Part shown: one piece after another, positions 14,697-24,540 of the stretch | How the letters are laid out: every line of letters starts with the position of its first letter | Position numbering within the stretch: position 1 is the first letter of the stretch | From: Flavobacteriales bacterium UBA6057 | GTDB lineage: Bacteria > Bacteroidota > Bacteroidia > Flavobacteriales_G > Salibacteraceae | DNA: 64,000 nucleotides | Assembly (NCBI GenBank): GCA_002428995.1 | Contig: DIYJ01000006.1 | Span: 1 to 64,000 of the forward strand | Direction: 5' to 3' | Notes under the pieces: model-generated | What the model was told of the DNA's origin: nothing | The model's input: only the letters and a program-made list of their open reading frames with translations | Database searches by the model: none | Made by a program: the position numbers and the translations under genes

Positions 14697-16006
14697 GGAC
14701 TAAAGGACAGCGATCGGAAAAGGTCAATGTAGTGACTCTGGGTTGTTCAAAGAATGTGTTCGATTCAGAGGTGCTTATGGCCCAGTTGAAGGCCAACCGC
14801 TTTGATGTAGAACATGAAAGTGAATCCGAGGACTTTGATACCGTCATTATCAATACCTGTGGATTCATTGATAACGCTAAGGAAGAGTCCATCAACACCA
14901 TCCTTCAATTCTCTGAAGCCAAGCAAAATGGCTGGGTGGAGAAAGTCATTGTGACCGGATGCCTTTCTGAACGCTACCGCGAAGAGCTGGAAGCCGAGAT
15001 TCCTGAAGTAGATGCTTGGTTCGGAACACGTGAATTGCCAAGACTTCTCAAGACCTTAAAAGCCGACTACAAGCATGAACTGGTCGGTGAGCGCTTACTG
15101 ACCACTCCTGTTCACTATGCTTATTTCAAAGTAAGCGAGGGTTGCGATCGCCCTTGCGCTTTTTGTGCCATTCCGTTGATGCGAGGTAAGCATCGCTCTA
15201 CACCGATGGAAGATTTGGTGGCACAAGCGAAGAATCTGGCGGCACAGGGTACACGCGAACTCATTCTCATTGCACAAGACTCTACCTATTATGGCTTAGA
15301 TCTTTATGGAAAGCGTAATCTGGACGAGTTGCTTCGGAAGCTCTCTGAAGTGGAGGGTATCGATTGGATTCGATTGCATTACGCCTATCCCGCTGGTTTC
15401 CCCATGGATGTGATCAGGGAAATGGCCCAGAACCCTAAGATCTGCAACTACCTGGATATGCCGCTTCAACACATCAGTGATCAAGTGTTGAAGAATATGA
15501 AGCGAGGAACCACTCGTGAGCGAACGGATCGAATCCTGAACGAGATGCGGAAGATCAATCCGGAAATGGCCATTCGTACCACGCTTATCACAGGTTTTCC
15601 CGGTGAAACGCAGGAACAGTTTGAGGAAATGTATGAGTGGGTGAAGGAAATGCGCTTTGATCGACTCGGAGTATTCACTTACAGTCACGAGGAGAATACC
15701 ACTGCCCACTTGCTGGAGGATGATGTGCCGCAAGAAGAGAAGCAGAGAAGGGCAGATGCCATCATGGCCCTGCAGGAAGGAATATCGCTGGAAAAGAATG
15801 AAGCGCGAATTGGTCAGCAACTCAAAGTGATGATCGATCGCAAGGAAGCTGGCTACTTCGTGGGACGCACAGAGTATGACTCTCCGGAGGTAGACAATGA
15901 AGTGTTGATTCCGGCTGAGGGCAATTACCTTAGAATTGGAGACATGGTAGATGTGAAAGTAGTTTCAGCTTCTGCCTTCGACCTGGAAGCCGAAATTCTC
16001 TCCTAG
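14693..16006 (+). CDS. rimO: Ribosomal protein S12 methylthiotransferase RimO
   Basis: A 437-residue radical-SAM enzyme that adds a methylthio group to the conserved Asp of ribosomal protein S12. The N-terminal UPF0004 domain carries three cluster-binding Cys (LGCSKN, NTCGFI, TGCLSERY). The radical-SAM motif is CDRPCAFC, and a TRAM-like domain ends the protein. Its start overlaps the ftsY stop, implying co-translation. Confidence 0.96.
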   Translation: MRTKGQRSEKVNVVTLGCSKNVFDSEVLMAQLKANRFDVEHESESEDFDTVIINTCGFIDNAKEESINTILQFSEAKQNGWVEKVIVTGCLSERYREELEAEIPEVDAWFGTRELPRLLKTLKADYKHELVGERLLTTPVHYAYFKVSEGCDRPCAFCAIPLMRGKHRSTPMEDLVAQAKNLAAQGTRELILIAQDSTYYGLDLYGKRNLDELLRKLSEVEGIDWIRLHYAYPAGFPMDVIREMAQNPKICNYLDMPLQHISDQVLKNMKRGTTRERTDRILNEMRKINPEMAIRTTLITGFPGETQEQFEEMYEWVKEMRFDRLGVFTYSHEENTTAHLLEDDVPQEEKQRRADAIMALQEGISLEKNEARIGQQLKVMIDRKEAGYFVGRTEYDSPEVDNEVLIPAEGNYLRIGDMVDVKVVSASAFDLEAEILS

Positions 16007-16103
16007 GCCTTTTACAGCTTATTGGCTTAAATGGCACCAATAACTACATTGCTTCCAGTTTCGAACAATTCCAAAACGCCTGTCGTTTGATCAACTTTTA
16101 GCA

Positions 16104-17705
16104 TTGAGGCATATATCTACCATCCACTCCGGACTTCCAAAGATCATTCGCGATTATCTCGCCTCTGATACTTCACTTTCACACCTCTACAGCTACCAGC
16201 CGTCAATGGACGGATTGGGGCAGGCCGCTCAGGCAAGGTCGCAGCATGCGGTAAATCGTGAGGTATTAGTTGATGTATTGTTAGAGCAGGCCAGTTCAAG
16301 TCCTTTTGCATCTGATTTGGCAAAACAGAACATTGGATTGCTGCGGGAGACAAACGTCTTCACCATCACCACCGGTCATCAGCTTTGCATCTATGGTGGT
16401 CCTATGTTCTTTTTCTACAAGATTATTTCCACCATCAAATGGTGTCGTGCCGCTGAGGAAAAAGGTATTAAAGCAGTCCCTGTTTACTGGATGGCCTCGG
16501 AGGATCACGACTTTGAAGAGATCAATCATATCTATGTAAAGGGCAAGCGACTTACCTGGAATACACCAGGAGGTGGAGCAGTGGGTGATTTAGAGCTGAA
16601 GCAAGCGGATGCTTTTGCCTCGGAACTAAGAGAGCTGCTTGCCAGCGACCATCACGCGCTGGAGGAGCTCAAGGAGCTGGAATGCATCTTCAAAACGGAC
16701 CGCAACCTGAGTGATGCGATCAGGGACTTTGTATACCGTGTTTTTGCAGACTACGGTGTGGTTGTGATTGATGCTGCTGATACAAGATTGAAGAAGTTAT
16801 TCGCTCCCGTCATTGAGCGAGAACTGGCAAGCTCTTTTTCGGAGATTGCCGTGAATGCTTCCACTCAAAAGCTCAATGAACTAGGTTTCTCAGGGCAAGT
16901 GACTCCGCGTGAAGTAAACCTTTTTTGGATTGAGCCCGGAGTGCGAGAACGCATCGTTAGAGAAGATGAGGGATTCTCTCTGGCAAATGGCTCAAAGTCC
17001 TTCAAGGCTGATGAGTTCGCTGAAATACTCCAGCAATCACCTGATCATTTCAGTCCGAATGTGATTCTTCGACCGGTTTACCAGGAAGTGATCTTGCCCA
17101 ACCTTGCATACATCGGTGGCCCGGGGGAGCTAAGCTACTGGCTCCAGCTGAAGTCTATGTTTGACGAAGCCGATGTTTTTTATCCCATGTTGATTTTGAG
17201 AGACATGGCTGTTGTAGTGGATGAACGGGCTCAGAAGAAATCGCATCAGTTGAAGGTGAGTTACGAAGATCTGCGCAATGACCGGGAGACATTGATCAAG
17301 CGTCTGCTTCGCGCGCACGGAACTCACGAGAATCTTGTCCAGGAGGCCGCGCGAGACATTGACGGTTTAATGAATGATCTCAAGGTTGCGCTTGAAAGAG
17401 TGGAGCCAACTCTCCTAAGAAGTTCCGAATCCGAGCAGGTCCGTTTTCAAAAACGAATGGAAGCCCTCCGCAAGAAAGTGTTGAGGGCCGAGAAGCGGAA
17501 GAATGAAACCTTGATTCAGCGCCTGGATGCGCTGTATGAAATGCTGTTCCCGAATGGCAGCCCTCAGGAACGCGTAGTCAACTATCTGGAATTGAGTCCG
17601 GTGTTTACCGATGTGATCGAAGCACTGCTCAAAACGCCCATTGAACCTTTTGATGAGACAAAGGTTCTATTGATCACTGAAACAATTTCGACCACCACGG
17701 ATTAG
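16104..17705 (+). CDS. bshC: Bacillithiol biosynthesis cysteine-adding enzyme BshC
   Basis: A 533-residue protein of usual BshC length. Diagnostic stretches are TGHQLCIYGGPMFFFYKI, VPVYWMASEDHDFEEI, NVILRPVYQEVILPNLAYIGGPGE and a long C-terminal coiled coil before the end. BshC adds cysteine to glucosaminyl-malate in the last step of bacillithiol synthesis, a thiol cofactor used in redox balance and detoxification. The frame has no ATG near its beginning; TTG at 16104 is taken as the start, and the frame is open slightly further upstream. Confidence 0.93.
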   Translation: MRHISTIHSGLPKIIRDYLASDTSLSHLYSYQPSMDGLGQAAQARSQHAVNREVLVDVLLEQASSSPFASDLAKQNIGLLRETNVFTITTGHQLCIYGGPMFFFYKIISTIKWCRAAEEKGIKAVPVYWMASEDHDFEEINHIYVKGKRLTWNTPGGGAVGDLELKQADAFASELRELLASDHHALEELKELECIFKTDRNLSDAIRDFVYRVFADYGVVVIDAADTRLKKLFAPVIERELASSFSEIAVNASTQKLNELGFSGQVTPREVNLFWIEPGVRERIVREDEGFSLANGSKSFKADEFAEILQQSPDHFSPNVILRPVYQEVILPNLAYIGGPGELSYWLQLKSMFDEADVFYPMLILRDMAVVVDERAQKKSHQLKVSYEDLRNDRETLIKRLLRAHGTHENLVQEAARDIDGLMNDLKVALERVEPTLLRSSESEQVRFQKRMEALRKKVLRAEKRKNETLIQRLDALYEMLFPNGSPQERVVNYLELSPVFTDVIEALLKTPIEPFDETKVLLITETISTTTD

Positions 17706-17796
17706 CCTTTGAGTCCCGTGTTTGAAAAGATTTCAGCGAATTATATGTATCAACATCTTTTTTGTACAATTGCACCGTAATCTAATCTCAAACGAA

Positions 17797-18465
17797 ATGA
17801 AAAGGAGCTATTTATTTTTATCTGCTATCGCAGTGAGCGGCCTGATGGTGGCTTGCAGCGGTGGAGGTTCTGGCGAACATGCCGGAGAAGATCATTCTAA
17901 TGCTGAAGAAACAGCAGCACCGGCTGAAGAGCCAATGGCTGAAGCAGCTACCTGGACGGTAGATGGCGCAGCTTCCAACGTGCGCTGGGAAGGTGGTACT
18001 TCCGGAGCGCAGGTTTATTCTCACTATGGTGATATCATGATCAGCGAAGGAAAAGTAATGACTGAAGGTGACAAAATCACTGGCGGTTCTTTCGTGATTG
18101 ACATGACGACCATCGATCCTAAGGACGAAGGTTACTCTGAAGAGCATCCTGCAAGCGATCTCGTTGGTCACTTGTCAACGGCCGATTTCTTCGCTGTAGA
18201 AGAGAACCCAACAGCTTCTTTCACCATTAAGTCAATCACTGACAACACGATCGTTGGTGACCTGACTGTGAGAGGTAAGACCAATGAAGAAACCGTAACT
18301 ATCAACGGCATGGAAATGTCAGAAGATGGAAGCGCAATGACTGCTACCGGAACACTGGTTTTCGATCGTCAGAAGTATGACGTAGCGTGGGCTCACTACC
18401 TGGAGGATGTGATTCTTTCAGATGATATCTCTCTCGAGATCAGACTCGTAGCTAATAAGGGATAA
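17797..18465 (+). CDS. YceI-family lipoprotein
   Basis: A 222-residue lipoprotein with signal peptide and lipobox ending at Cys20 (LMVAC), a Gly/Glu/Ala-rich linker to about residue 52, and a YceI beta-barrel domain (WTVDGAASNVRWEG, then the SHYGDIMISEGKV, TTIDPKDEGYSEEHPASDL and FFAVEENPTASF stretches). YceI proteins are lipocalin-like isoprenoid or lipid binders. The start at 17797 is chosen because the signal peptide begins there. A terminator follows. Confidence 0.92.
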   Translation: MKRSYLFLSAIAVSGLMVACSGGGSGEHAGEDHSNAEETAAPAEEPMAEAATWTVDGAASNVRWEGGTSGAQVYSHYGDIMISEGKVMTEGDKITGGSFVIDMTTIDPKDEGYSEEHPASDLVGHLSTADFFAVEENPTASFTIKSITDNTIVGDLTVRGKTNEETVTINGMEMSEDGSAMTATGTLVFDRQKYDVAWAHYLEDVILSDDISLEIRLVANKG

Positions 18466-18488
18466 TCCGTATTTTTTCGATGGATTCT

Positions 18489-18522
18489 AAAAGGGTCTTC
18501 CGGTTGGGAAGGCCCTTTTTTT
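18489..18522 (+). terminator. Terminator after the YceI gene
   Basis: AAGGGTCTTCC-GGTT-GGGAAGGCCCTT followed by a run of T. Confidence 0.85.
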
Positions 18523-18543
18523 TGTGCCCGCTATATTTGAAAG

Positions 18544-19455
18544 GTGCGTCTGATTACAGTCCTGCTTTTAAGTTCCTTCTTTTCCTCCACCATCGTTGGA
18601 CAGGAATACCTCGCTTATCATCATAGGTTCAACGCTGCCCTTGAGCAGTTTGCGGGTGACAACATAAGTAGCTCGCTCGATTCTATGCAAGCCGTGTTCA
18701 CAGACTATGAGCCGTACGCAAGAGATGTGTTCACGGCAATGCAGATCGCTTCGCTGCACGGTGACAGTGCTATCGTTCTCAAGTTGATGGCTATTGGAGC
18801 TCGCCAGGGTATAACCCTCGAGCACCTGGCTTTATCGACCACCTATGACTTCCTTGATTCGCTGAACTTAATTGGGCCTTGTAAGGACATGATCATGTCT
18901 GAACGAGGTAAGTATCGAGAACGGCTGTTGCCAAAATACAGACAGGTATTCATGCGCAACTACAATACAGAACAGGCCGCAAAGGCTAAGCCAGGCTTCT
19001 CTTCAGTGGTCAATGAAAACTTCGGAATCATCAGATCTTTCATTCGCGACCATGGCTTTCCTTCTGAGCGAAACATCGGTATTGACAATTGCGATGTAAT
19101 GAACAGCATTCGTTCCAGGTGTCTCCGCAATGCCAAGATCATGGCCACTTTGCTCCACAAGCCTTATTCATTCAGCGAATTGAAACCGATACTCATGTCT
19201 GCCATGGAAAAGGGAGAACTGCACCCTTATGACTTCGCATACATCTATGGATTTGAAATGGGACGGGTGAGTAAGCTGTATGATGAGGCTTCTAAACCTC
19301 AGATGCAATGGAATTTTAACAGTTCGTTTGAGCCTAAAACTCAAAACCTGGAGAAGGTGAACAAAGACCGGCATTCCATCGGCATGATGAGCCTGGAACT
19401 GGAAAAAGAACTCAAGGAAAAAGAGCGGTCATTGAAGATAGACCTGGGACTTTGA
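18544..19455 (+). CDS. Exported protein of unknown function
   Basis: A 303-residue protein with a GTG start and a signal peptide (about 1-19, ending VGQ). The rest is helical with few charged repeats. It contains the stretch IDNCDVMNSIRSRC and a block ending PYDFAYIYGFEMGR that I associate with uncharacterised Bacteroidota proteins of this length. The C-terminus is a Lys/Glu-rich helix. No catalytic motif is recognised. Confidence 0.75.
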   Translation: MRLITVLLLSSFFSSTIVGQEYLAYHHRFNAALEQFAGDNISSSLDSMQAVFTDYEPYARDVFTAMQIASLHGDSAIVLKLMAIGARQGITLEHLALSTTYDFLDSLNLIGPCKDMIMSERGKYRERLLPKYRQVFMRNYNTEQAAKAKPGFSSVVNENFGIIRSFIRDHGFPSERNIGIDNCDVMNSIRSRCLRNAKIMATLLHKPYSFSELKPILMSAMEKGELHPYDFAYIYGFEMGRVSKLYDEASKPQMQWNFNSSFEPKTQNLEKVNKDRHSIGMMSLELEKELKEKERSLKIDLGL

Positions 19456-19519
19456 TGTTTTCAACAAGCGCAGTGAGTAATATCCCTCGCAGAAATGATC
19501 CTCAACAACGGGCAAAATC

Positions 19520-19527
19520 TACATTTG
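19520..19527 (+). promoter_or_regulatory. Probable promoter (-7 box) of guaA
   Basis: TACATTTG fits TAnnTTTG perfectly and lies only 3 bases upstream of the ATG at 19531. The transcript would be leaderless or nearly so. Confidence 0.65.
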
Positions 19528-19530
19528 CGC

Positions 19531-21060
19531 ATGCAGGAAATGGTGCTCATTCTTGACTTCGGGTCACAGTTCACACAGTTGATCGCACGAAGGGTTCGGG
19601 AACTCAACGTGTATTGCGAAATCCACCCGTTTAACGACCATCCTCCGATCGGAGATCATGTCAAAGGAGTTATCCTCAGCGGAAGCCCCTTTTCTGTTCG
19701 TCAGGATGACCATCCCGTTCCTGACCTCTCGGACATACGCGGCAAACTGCCACTGTTGGGTGTCTGTTACGGTGCTCAGTTGATGGCCCAGGAATTTGGA
19801 GGTGATGTTCAGGCCTCATCCAAACGTGAATATGGACGCGCCAACCTCAATTACGTCAACGCAGAGGAAACGCTGCTGAAGGGTGTTCCTGAATCTTCTC
19901 AGGTCTGGATGTCACACGCGGATACCATTTATGAGCTTCCCGAGAATACGGAAGTTATTTGCAGCACTGCGGATGTCAAGATTGGAGGTTATCGTTTCAA
20001 AGGCGAGGAAACCTATGGAATTCAGTTTCACCCAGAAGTATACCACAGTACGGATGGCAAGCAGCTGATCAAAAACTTTGTGGTCGACATCTGCGGATGT
20101 GCTCAATCCTGGACTTCAGAATCCTACGTGGAGACTACGGTTGCTCAGCTTAAGGCGCAATTAGGTAACGATCGGGTAGTGCTTGGTCTTTCCGGAGGTG
20201 TCGACAGCTCAGTGGCAGCCATGCTGTTGCACCGCGCCATCGGAAAGAATCTCTATTGCATTTTCGTGGACAACGGTCTGCTGCGAAAAAATGAGTTTGA
20301 AAGCGTTTTGCATCAGTACAAGGATTTGGGACTGAACGTAAAAGGAGTGGATGCTTCTCAGCGGTTTTACAAAGAGCTGGCTGGTGTCAAAGACCCTGAG
20401 CAAAAGCGAAAGGTGATTGGACGTGTGTTCATCGAGGTATTTGACGATGAGGCACACCAAATCAGTGATGTGAGCTGGCTGGGGCAAGGAACCATTTATC
20501 CTGATGTGATTGAATCAAAATCCGTCAAAGGTCCATCGGCAACCATCAAGTCTCACCACAACGTAGGCGGTTTGCCGGACTTCATGAAGCTCAAAGTGGT
20601 AGAACCACTAAGTTCACTGTTTAAGGACGAGGTTCGGGAAGTAGGGAAGACCTTAGGACTGACAGCCGATATCCTCGGTCGCCATCCATTCCCCGGGCCG
20701 GGTATGGGCATTCGCATTCTGGGCGACATCACACCCGAAAAGGTTCGCATTCTCCAAGATGTAGACTACATCTACATTGAAGGATTGAAAGAACACGGCT
20801 TGTATGACAAAATTTGGCAAGCAGGAAGCATCCTTCTGCCCGTTCAGTCAGTTGGGGTGATGGGAGATGAACGTACCTATGAGAATGCTGTAGCGCTGCG
20901 TGCCGTGACCTCTACAGACGGAATGACGGCTGACTGGTACCATTTTCCACATGAGTTTTTAGCCTTGATCTCCAATCGAATCATCAATAATGTGAAAGGC
21001 GTAAACCGAGTTGTTTACGATATTAGCTCCAAACCGCCAGCAACCATCGAATGGGAGTAG
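19531..21060 (+). CDS. guaA: GMP synthase (glutamine-hydrolysing)
   Basis: A 509-residue enzyme converting XMP, glutamine and ATP to GMP. The class I glutamine amidotransferase domain has its nucleophile in GVCYGAQ and the His/Glu pair in FHPEVYH. The ATP-pyrophosphatase domain has the P-loop LSGGVDSSV. The dimerisation domain ends KPPATIEWE. The start at 19531 (MQEMVLILDFGSQ) is preferred over an in-frame ATG 36 bases upstream because the promoter box at 19520-19527 lies between them. The next gene overlaps its last 10 bases. Confidence 0.97.
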   Translation: MQEMVLILDFGSQFTQLIARRVRELNVYCEIHPFNDHPPIGDHVKGVILSGSPFSVRQDDHPVPDLSDIRGKLPLLGVCYGAQLMAQEFGGDVQASSKREYGRANLNYVNAEETLLKGVPESSQVWMSHADTIYELPENTEVICSTADVKIGGYRFKGEETYGIQFHPEVYHSTDGKQLIKNFVVDICGCAQSWTSESYVETTVAQLKAQLGNDRVVLGLSGGVDSSVAAMLLHRAIGKNLYCIFVDNGLLRKNEFESVLHQYKDLGLNVKGVDASQRFYKELAGVKDPEQKRKVIGRVFIEVFDDEAHQISDVSWLGQGTIYPDVIESKSVKGPSATIKSHHNVGGLPDFMKLKVVEPLSSLFKDEVREVGKTLGLTADILGRHPFPGPGMGIRILGDITPEKVRILQDVDYIYIEGLKEHGLYDKIWQAGSILLPVQSVGVMGDERTYENAVALRAVTSTDGMTADWYHFPHEFLALISNRIINNVKGVNRVVYDISSKPPATIEWE

Positions 21061-22892
21061 CGAAAAGCATCTTTCTTGTCCTTGTTCTTCTTGTCAGTCT
21101 TGGCGGCTTCGCCCAGGACAAACCTGAGGTGCACAAGATCAACGGCAAGAAGTACTACTTGCACGTGGTGGAGCCCGGAAACACGCTCTACGGTATTTCA
21201 AAACTCTACAACCTGGAGGTGGATCAGATTCTCGCTGAGAATCCATTGGTGAAGAGTGATGGTCTGAAGGTGAATCAAACCTTGCTGGTTCCCGTGACCT
21301 CTGAGAACAAGAAAGAACTCGGAGGGTTGGTGGAGGAGAACAAGGACTTTCTTGTTCATCAGGTGCAACCAAAGCAGACGCTCTATTCTGTTTCCAGGCA
21401 ATACAACATTGAAATCCAGGCCTTGCTGGATGCAAACCCTGAGTTGGGCGGAGACGGGTTAAAAGCAGGTTCCAGTATCAAAGTACCGGTGGCTTCCATC
21501 AAGCCTGAAAAGCCAAGTACGCTATCTGCAGCTGCTCCCGATTCCTTGCAAGGACACATCGTCAAAAAGGGAGAGACCCTCTATTCACTCAGCAAGCAAT
21601 ACGATGTGGACATCACCATGCTGAAGCGCGCCAATGATGGCCTTCCGATCGGGTTGAAAGAAGGTATGGTACTCCGAATTCCCGGACTGATGGCCGAAGT
21701 AGATTCTACCCTCATAGATGAGAATGCAGCGGATTCTATGACCATAGTCTATGAACCTGACACCTCAGGAACGCTGGACCTCGCCCTTCTCTTTCCTTTC
21801 AGAGTATCCTTCCCTGATTCTGGACAAAAAGACTTCACCATCAACCAGGCCGCTCGTGTTTCCATCAACTTCTACCAGGGAATGAAGTTTGGGCTTGATT
21901 CATTGTTCCAGGATCGCGAGAACCCTGTGAACATTCATGTTTTTGATACGCGGGCCGATTCCGGTGTGATCAAGGACTTAATTGCTTCCAATCGTTTGGA
22001 CAGTTTTGATGCGATCTGCGGCCCTTTCTACACAGATCAGTATGAGCTTCTCTGTGATTCGCTGATGCGAAAAGACATTCCAGTGATTTGCCCGATTCCC
22101 AAACCTTCGAAGATCTTGTTCAAGCGCTCGATGGCGGTGAAGACCACTCCCAGCATGAGCATGCAGCTGCATTCACTGGCTGAGTTGTTGGCTGCCGAAT
22201 TTCAGGATAGCAATCTCGTATTGGTCAACAGCAATAAAGTCTACGATCAGGATAACCTTGACTTTTTCAAAGCACGGTACCGAGAGGCGCTGAGCGTTCC
22301 CGATACTTCCCGCGAGGAGGCTATTCGCGAGATCAAGCTTTGGGACATCAACAACGAAAGTCTCACCATGCGCTTCGGGGATTCTGGAAACTATGTGCTC
22401 ATCGTGCCTTCGAACGATCGTGTGTTTGTGAGTCAGCTGCTTTCGGGGCTTTATGACATGGTCTACAACAGTGATGCTTATCACTTCACGGTGATCGGGC
22501 TGGAGGGCTGGCTCCAAATGGAAGACAACCTGGACATCCGTCACCTGCATGACTTGAATGTAACCTTGACATTGTCTACCTATCTGGACTATGATGACTA
22601 CAAGGTCAATAACCTTGTGAAGGCTTACCGGAACAAGAACGGCTATGAGCCAGATGCCTATGCCATTCAAGGCTTTGATTTGGCTTTGTACCTGAAGCAG
22701 CGTTTTGAGCAAGAGGCGCAGGACTGGACGGTGCATCCCGAGAATTATGCTTTTCACGGTGTTTCTCAACACTATTACTTCAAGAGAATCACGGAAGGTA
22801 GCGGAGTGGAGAACCGATACATTCAACTGTACCGCTACAATCAGTTTCGTCTGAAAAAAGTCGCTTCATGGCCCTTAGCAAAGAACAAATAG
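21051..22892 (+). CDS. Exported protein with three LysM domains and a periplasmic-binding-like domain
   Basis: A 613-residue protein with a signal peptide (about 1-21). Three LysM peptidoglycan-binding modules follow (about 35-82, 100-145, 168-212; each with a TLYGISKLYN- or TLYSVSRQYN-like core). The C-terminal part (about 240-610) resembles the receptor ligand-binding or amino-acid ABC substrate-binding fold. It probably sits in the periplasm bound to peptidoglycan. It overlaps guaA by 10 bases and hemF by 25, so the three genes form one operon. Confidence 0.88.
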   Translation: MGVAKSIFLVLVLLVSLGGFAQDKPEVHKINGKKYYLHVVEPGNTLYGISKLYNLEVDQILAENPLVKSDGLKVNQTLLVPVTSENKKELGGLVEENKDFLVHQVQPKQTLYSVSRQYNIEIQALLDANPELGGDGLKAGSSIKVPVASIKPEKPSTLSAAAPDSLQGHIVKKGETLYSLSKQYDVDITMLKRANDGLPIGLKEGMVLRIPGLMAEVDSTLIDENAADSMTIVYEPDTSGTLDLALLFPFRVSFPDSGQKDFTINQAARVSINFYQGMKFGLDSLFQDRENPVNIHVFDTRADSGVIKDLIASNRLDSFDAICGPFYTDQYELLCDSLMRKDIPVICPIPKPSKILFKRSMAVKTTPSMSMQLHSLAELLAAEFQDSNLVLVNSNKVYDQDNLDFFKARYREALSVPDTSREEAIREIKLWDINNESLTMRFGDSGNYVLIVPSNDRVFVSQLLSGLYDMVYNSDAYHFTVIGLEGWLQMEDNLDIRHLHDLNVTLTLSTYLDYDDYKVNNLVKAYRNKNGYEPDAYAIQGFDLALYLKQRFEQEAQDWTVHPENYAFHGVSQHYYFKRITEGSGVENRYIQLYRYNQFRLKKVASWPLAKNK

Positions 22893-23776
22893 CCAGCTGG
22901 TTCCAGGAGATTCAGCAACACATATGTCAGGAAGTTGAAACCGCAGACGGGGTAGCAAGCTTCCAGTCTGACCTGTGGGAGCGGCCCGGTGGAGGTGGTG
23001 GGCATACACGCGTCATTGAAAACGGGCGGATCATTGCCAAGGGTGGAGTGAATTTCTCTGCTGTACATGGCCGGCTTCCTGAGAACATTCAGCAAGCGCT
23101 GAAGGTGCAGGATGATCGCTTTTTTGCCACTGGTGTGAGCATTGTGATGCACACCCAAAATCCTTTTGTTCCGATCATCCACATGAACGTGCGCTACTTC
23201 GAGATCGAAAACGAAACATGGTGGTTCGGAGGTGGGATTGATTTAACGCCTCATTACATCAATCCAGAGGAGGCGAAGTGGTTTCATCAGCAATTGAAAT
23301 CTGTTTGCGACAAGCACGACTCCGGTTACCACCAGCGTTTTGCAGAATGGGCTGATCGGTACTTCTACATCAAGCATCGCAAAGAGAGCAGGGGAGTGAG
23401 TGGCATTTTCTTCGATCGCCTGAATACGGCTGCTGAAGGGAAGAGTAAGGAAGAACTATTTGCATTCGTTCAGGACGTTGCATCCGCTTTTGCACCTACC
23501 TACACCACGCTCATGCGCGACAATGCTGAAAAGCCATTCACGGATGAACATCGCGCCTGGCAAATGCACAGGCGAAGTCGTTACGTGGAGTTCAACCTGG
23601 TGTATGACAAGGGAACCAAGTTTGGTCTGGACACGGACGGTCGCATCGATTCAATCTTGATGAGCCTACCGCCAGAAACAGGATGGAAATACACCACCCA
23701 TTGGAAAGAAGACGGCCCTGAGATGTTCACCGAGAACTACCTCAAGACAGTGCACGTGCCTGAGTTGCGAGCTTAA
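22868..23776 (+). CDS. hemF: Oxygen-dependent coproporphyrinogen III oxidase
   Basis: A 302-residue haem-biosynthesis enzyme that decarboxylates coproporphyrinogen III to protoporphyrinogen IX using oxygen. Family signatures are RPGGGGGHTRVIENG, KGGVNFSAVHG, WWFGGGIDLTPHY and RYVEFNLVYDKGTKFGL. It indicates aerobic haem synthesis. It overlaps the LysM gene by 25 bases. Confidence 0.97.
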   Translation: MALSKEQIASWFQEIQQHICQEVETADGVASFQSDLWERPGGGGGHTRVIENGRIIAKGGVNFSAVHGRLPENIQQALKVQDDRFFATGVSIVMHTQNPFVPIIHMNVRYFEIENETWWFGGGIDLTPHYINPEEAKWFHQQLKSVCDKHDSGYHQRFAEWADRYFYIKHRKESRGVSGIFFDRLNTAAEGKSKEELFAFVQDVASAFAPTYTTLMRDNAEKPFTDEHRAWQMHRRSRYVEFNLVYDKGTKFGLDTDGRIDSILMSLPPETGWKYTTHWKEDGPEMFTENYLKTVHVPELRA

Positions 23777-23789
23777 TCTCTTGCTCTTC

Positions 23790-24494
23790 TTAAAATGCGA
23801 TTCCGATCCTTACATTGAGGGGAATTGCAATGGAGCGGCTAGTGCCTTCCACAGATGGATACGGAAGAAATAAGCGTGCTGGATCGCTTTTACCGAGTCC
23901 TTCATCGCGAATTAGATTTGAGTAGCCCACACTCGTGATGCCCTCATATTGAACGTCAACATGCCGGATCCCAATGCCTGCGTAAAACTCATAGAAGAAG
24001 AAGCCGCGGACCTTCTGGTAGCCGAGTTTGATGCTTGGGCCACCATACTTCAATACAACATCAAATCTGTCGGAATCTGTTTGCCTTGAACTAACCTGAT
24101 AGCTCAAACTACCAGGATAGCTGTGGTAGGCAGCATCGATCTCAGCTGCGAGGTATAAACCTTTCTCAAATGATCCTAAAGGGAAGTATTTGACTTCTAA
24201 ACCTAGTTTTCCACCACCATTGGAGATTCTGAATGGCTCTCTGCCTATCGGCCCGGATGCATAACTATAAATCCAGGCGGCCTTGGTTTGTAGAGAGAGT
24301 CTGGACTTGAGTTTTCGCTGGTAAGTAAATTCGGGGCCCAGGTGGGTAAATACAACCAGCTTTAACGGTGTAATGGCAATCACATTCTTCCGTTCTCGAG
24401 CTTCCTCCTGAGCTTCGCATAGAATTGGAGTGACTAACAAGAGTACAAGGATTGGTATAAGGCCTGAGAAGGGCAGTGATGGTAAACGAGGCAT
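23790..24494 (-). CDS. Outer-membrane beta-barrel protein of unknown function
   Basis: A 234-residue protein with a signal peptide (MPRLPSLPFSGLIPILVLLL, cleavage near CEAQ) and alternating strand pattern (LGPEFTYQRKLKSRLSLQTKAAW and similar) ending RSIAIPLNVRIGIAF, a typical terminal barrel strand. It resembles DUF3575-type small barrels. The start at 24494 is chosen for the signal peptide; the longer frame would overlap aroE. It is the last gene of the six-gene operon. Confidence 0.75.
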   Translation of the reverse strand: MPRLPSLPFSGLIPILVLLLVTPILCEAQEEARERKNVIAITPLKLVVFTHLGPEFTYQRKLKSRLSLQTKAAWIYSYASGPIGREPFRISNGGGKLGLEVKYFPLGSFEKGLYLAAEIDAAYHSYPGSLSYQVSSRQTDSDRFDVVLKYGGPSIKLGYQKVRGFFFYEFYAGIGIRHVDVQYEGITSVGYSNLIRDEGLGKSDPARLFLPYPSVEGTSRSIAIPLNVRIGIAF

Positions 24495-24540
24495 GTTCAG
24501 TTCAGTTATGTTCCAAAGACGGAGCGCTGAACACAAAAGT

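Noticed and set aside
22173..22826. 217-codon minus-strand frame opposite the LysM gene
   Set aside because: Antisense shadow of a well-supported gene; no start context or family.
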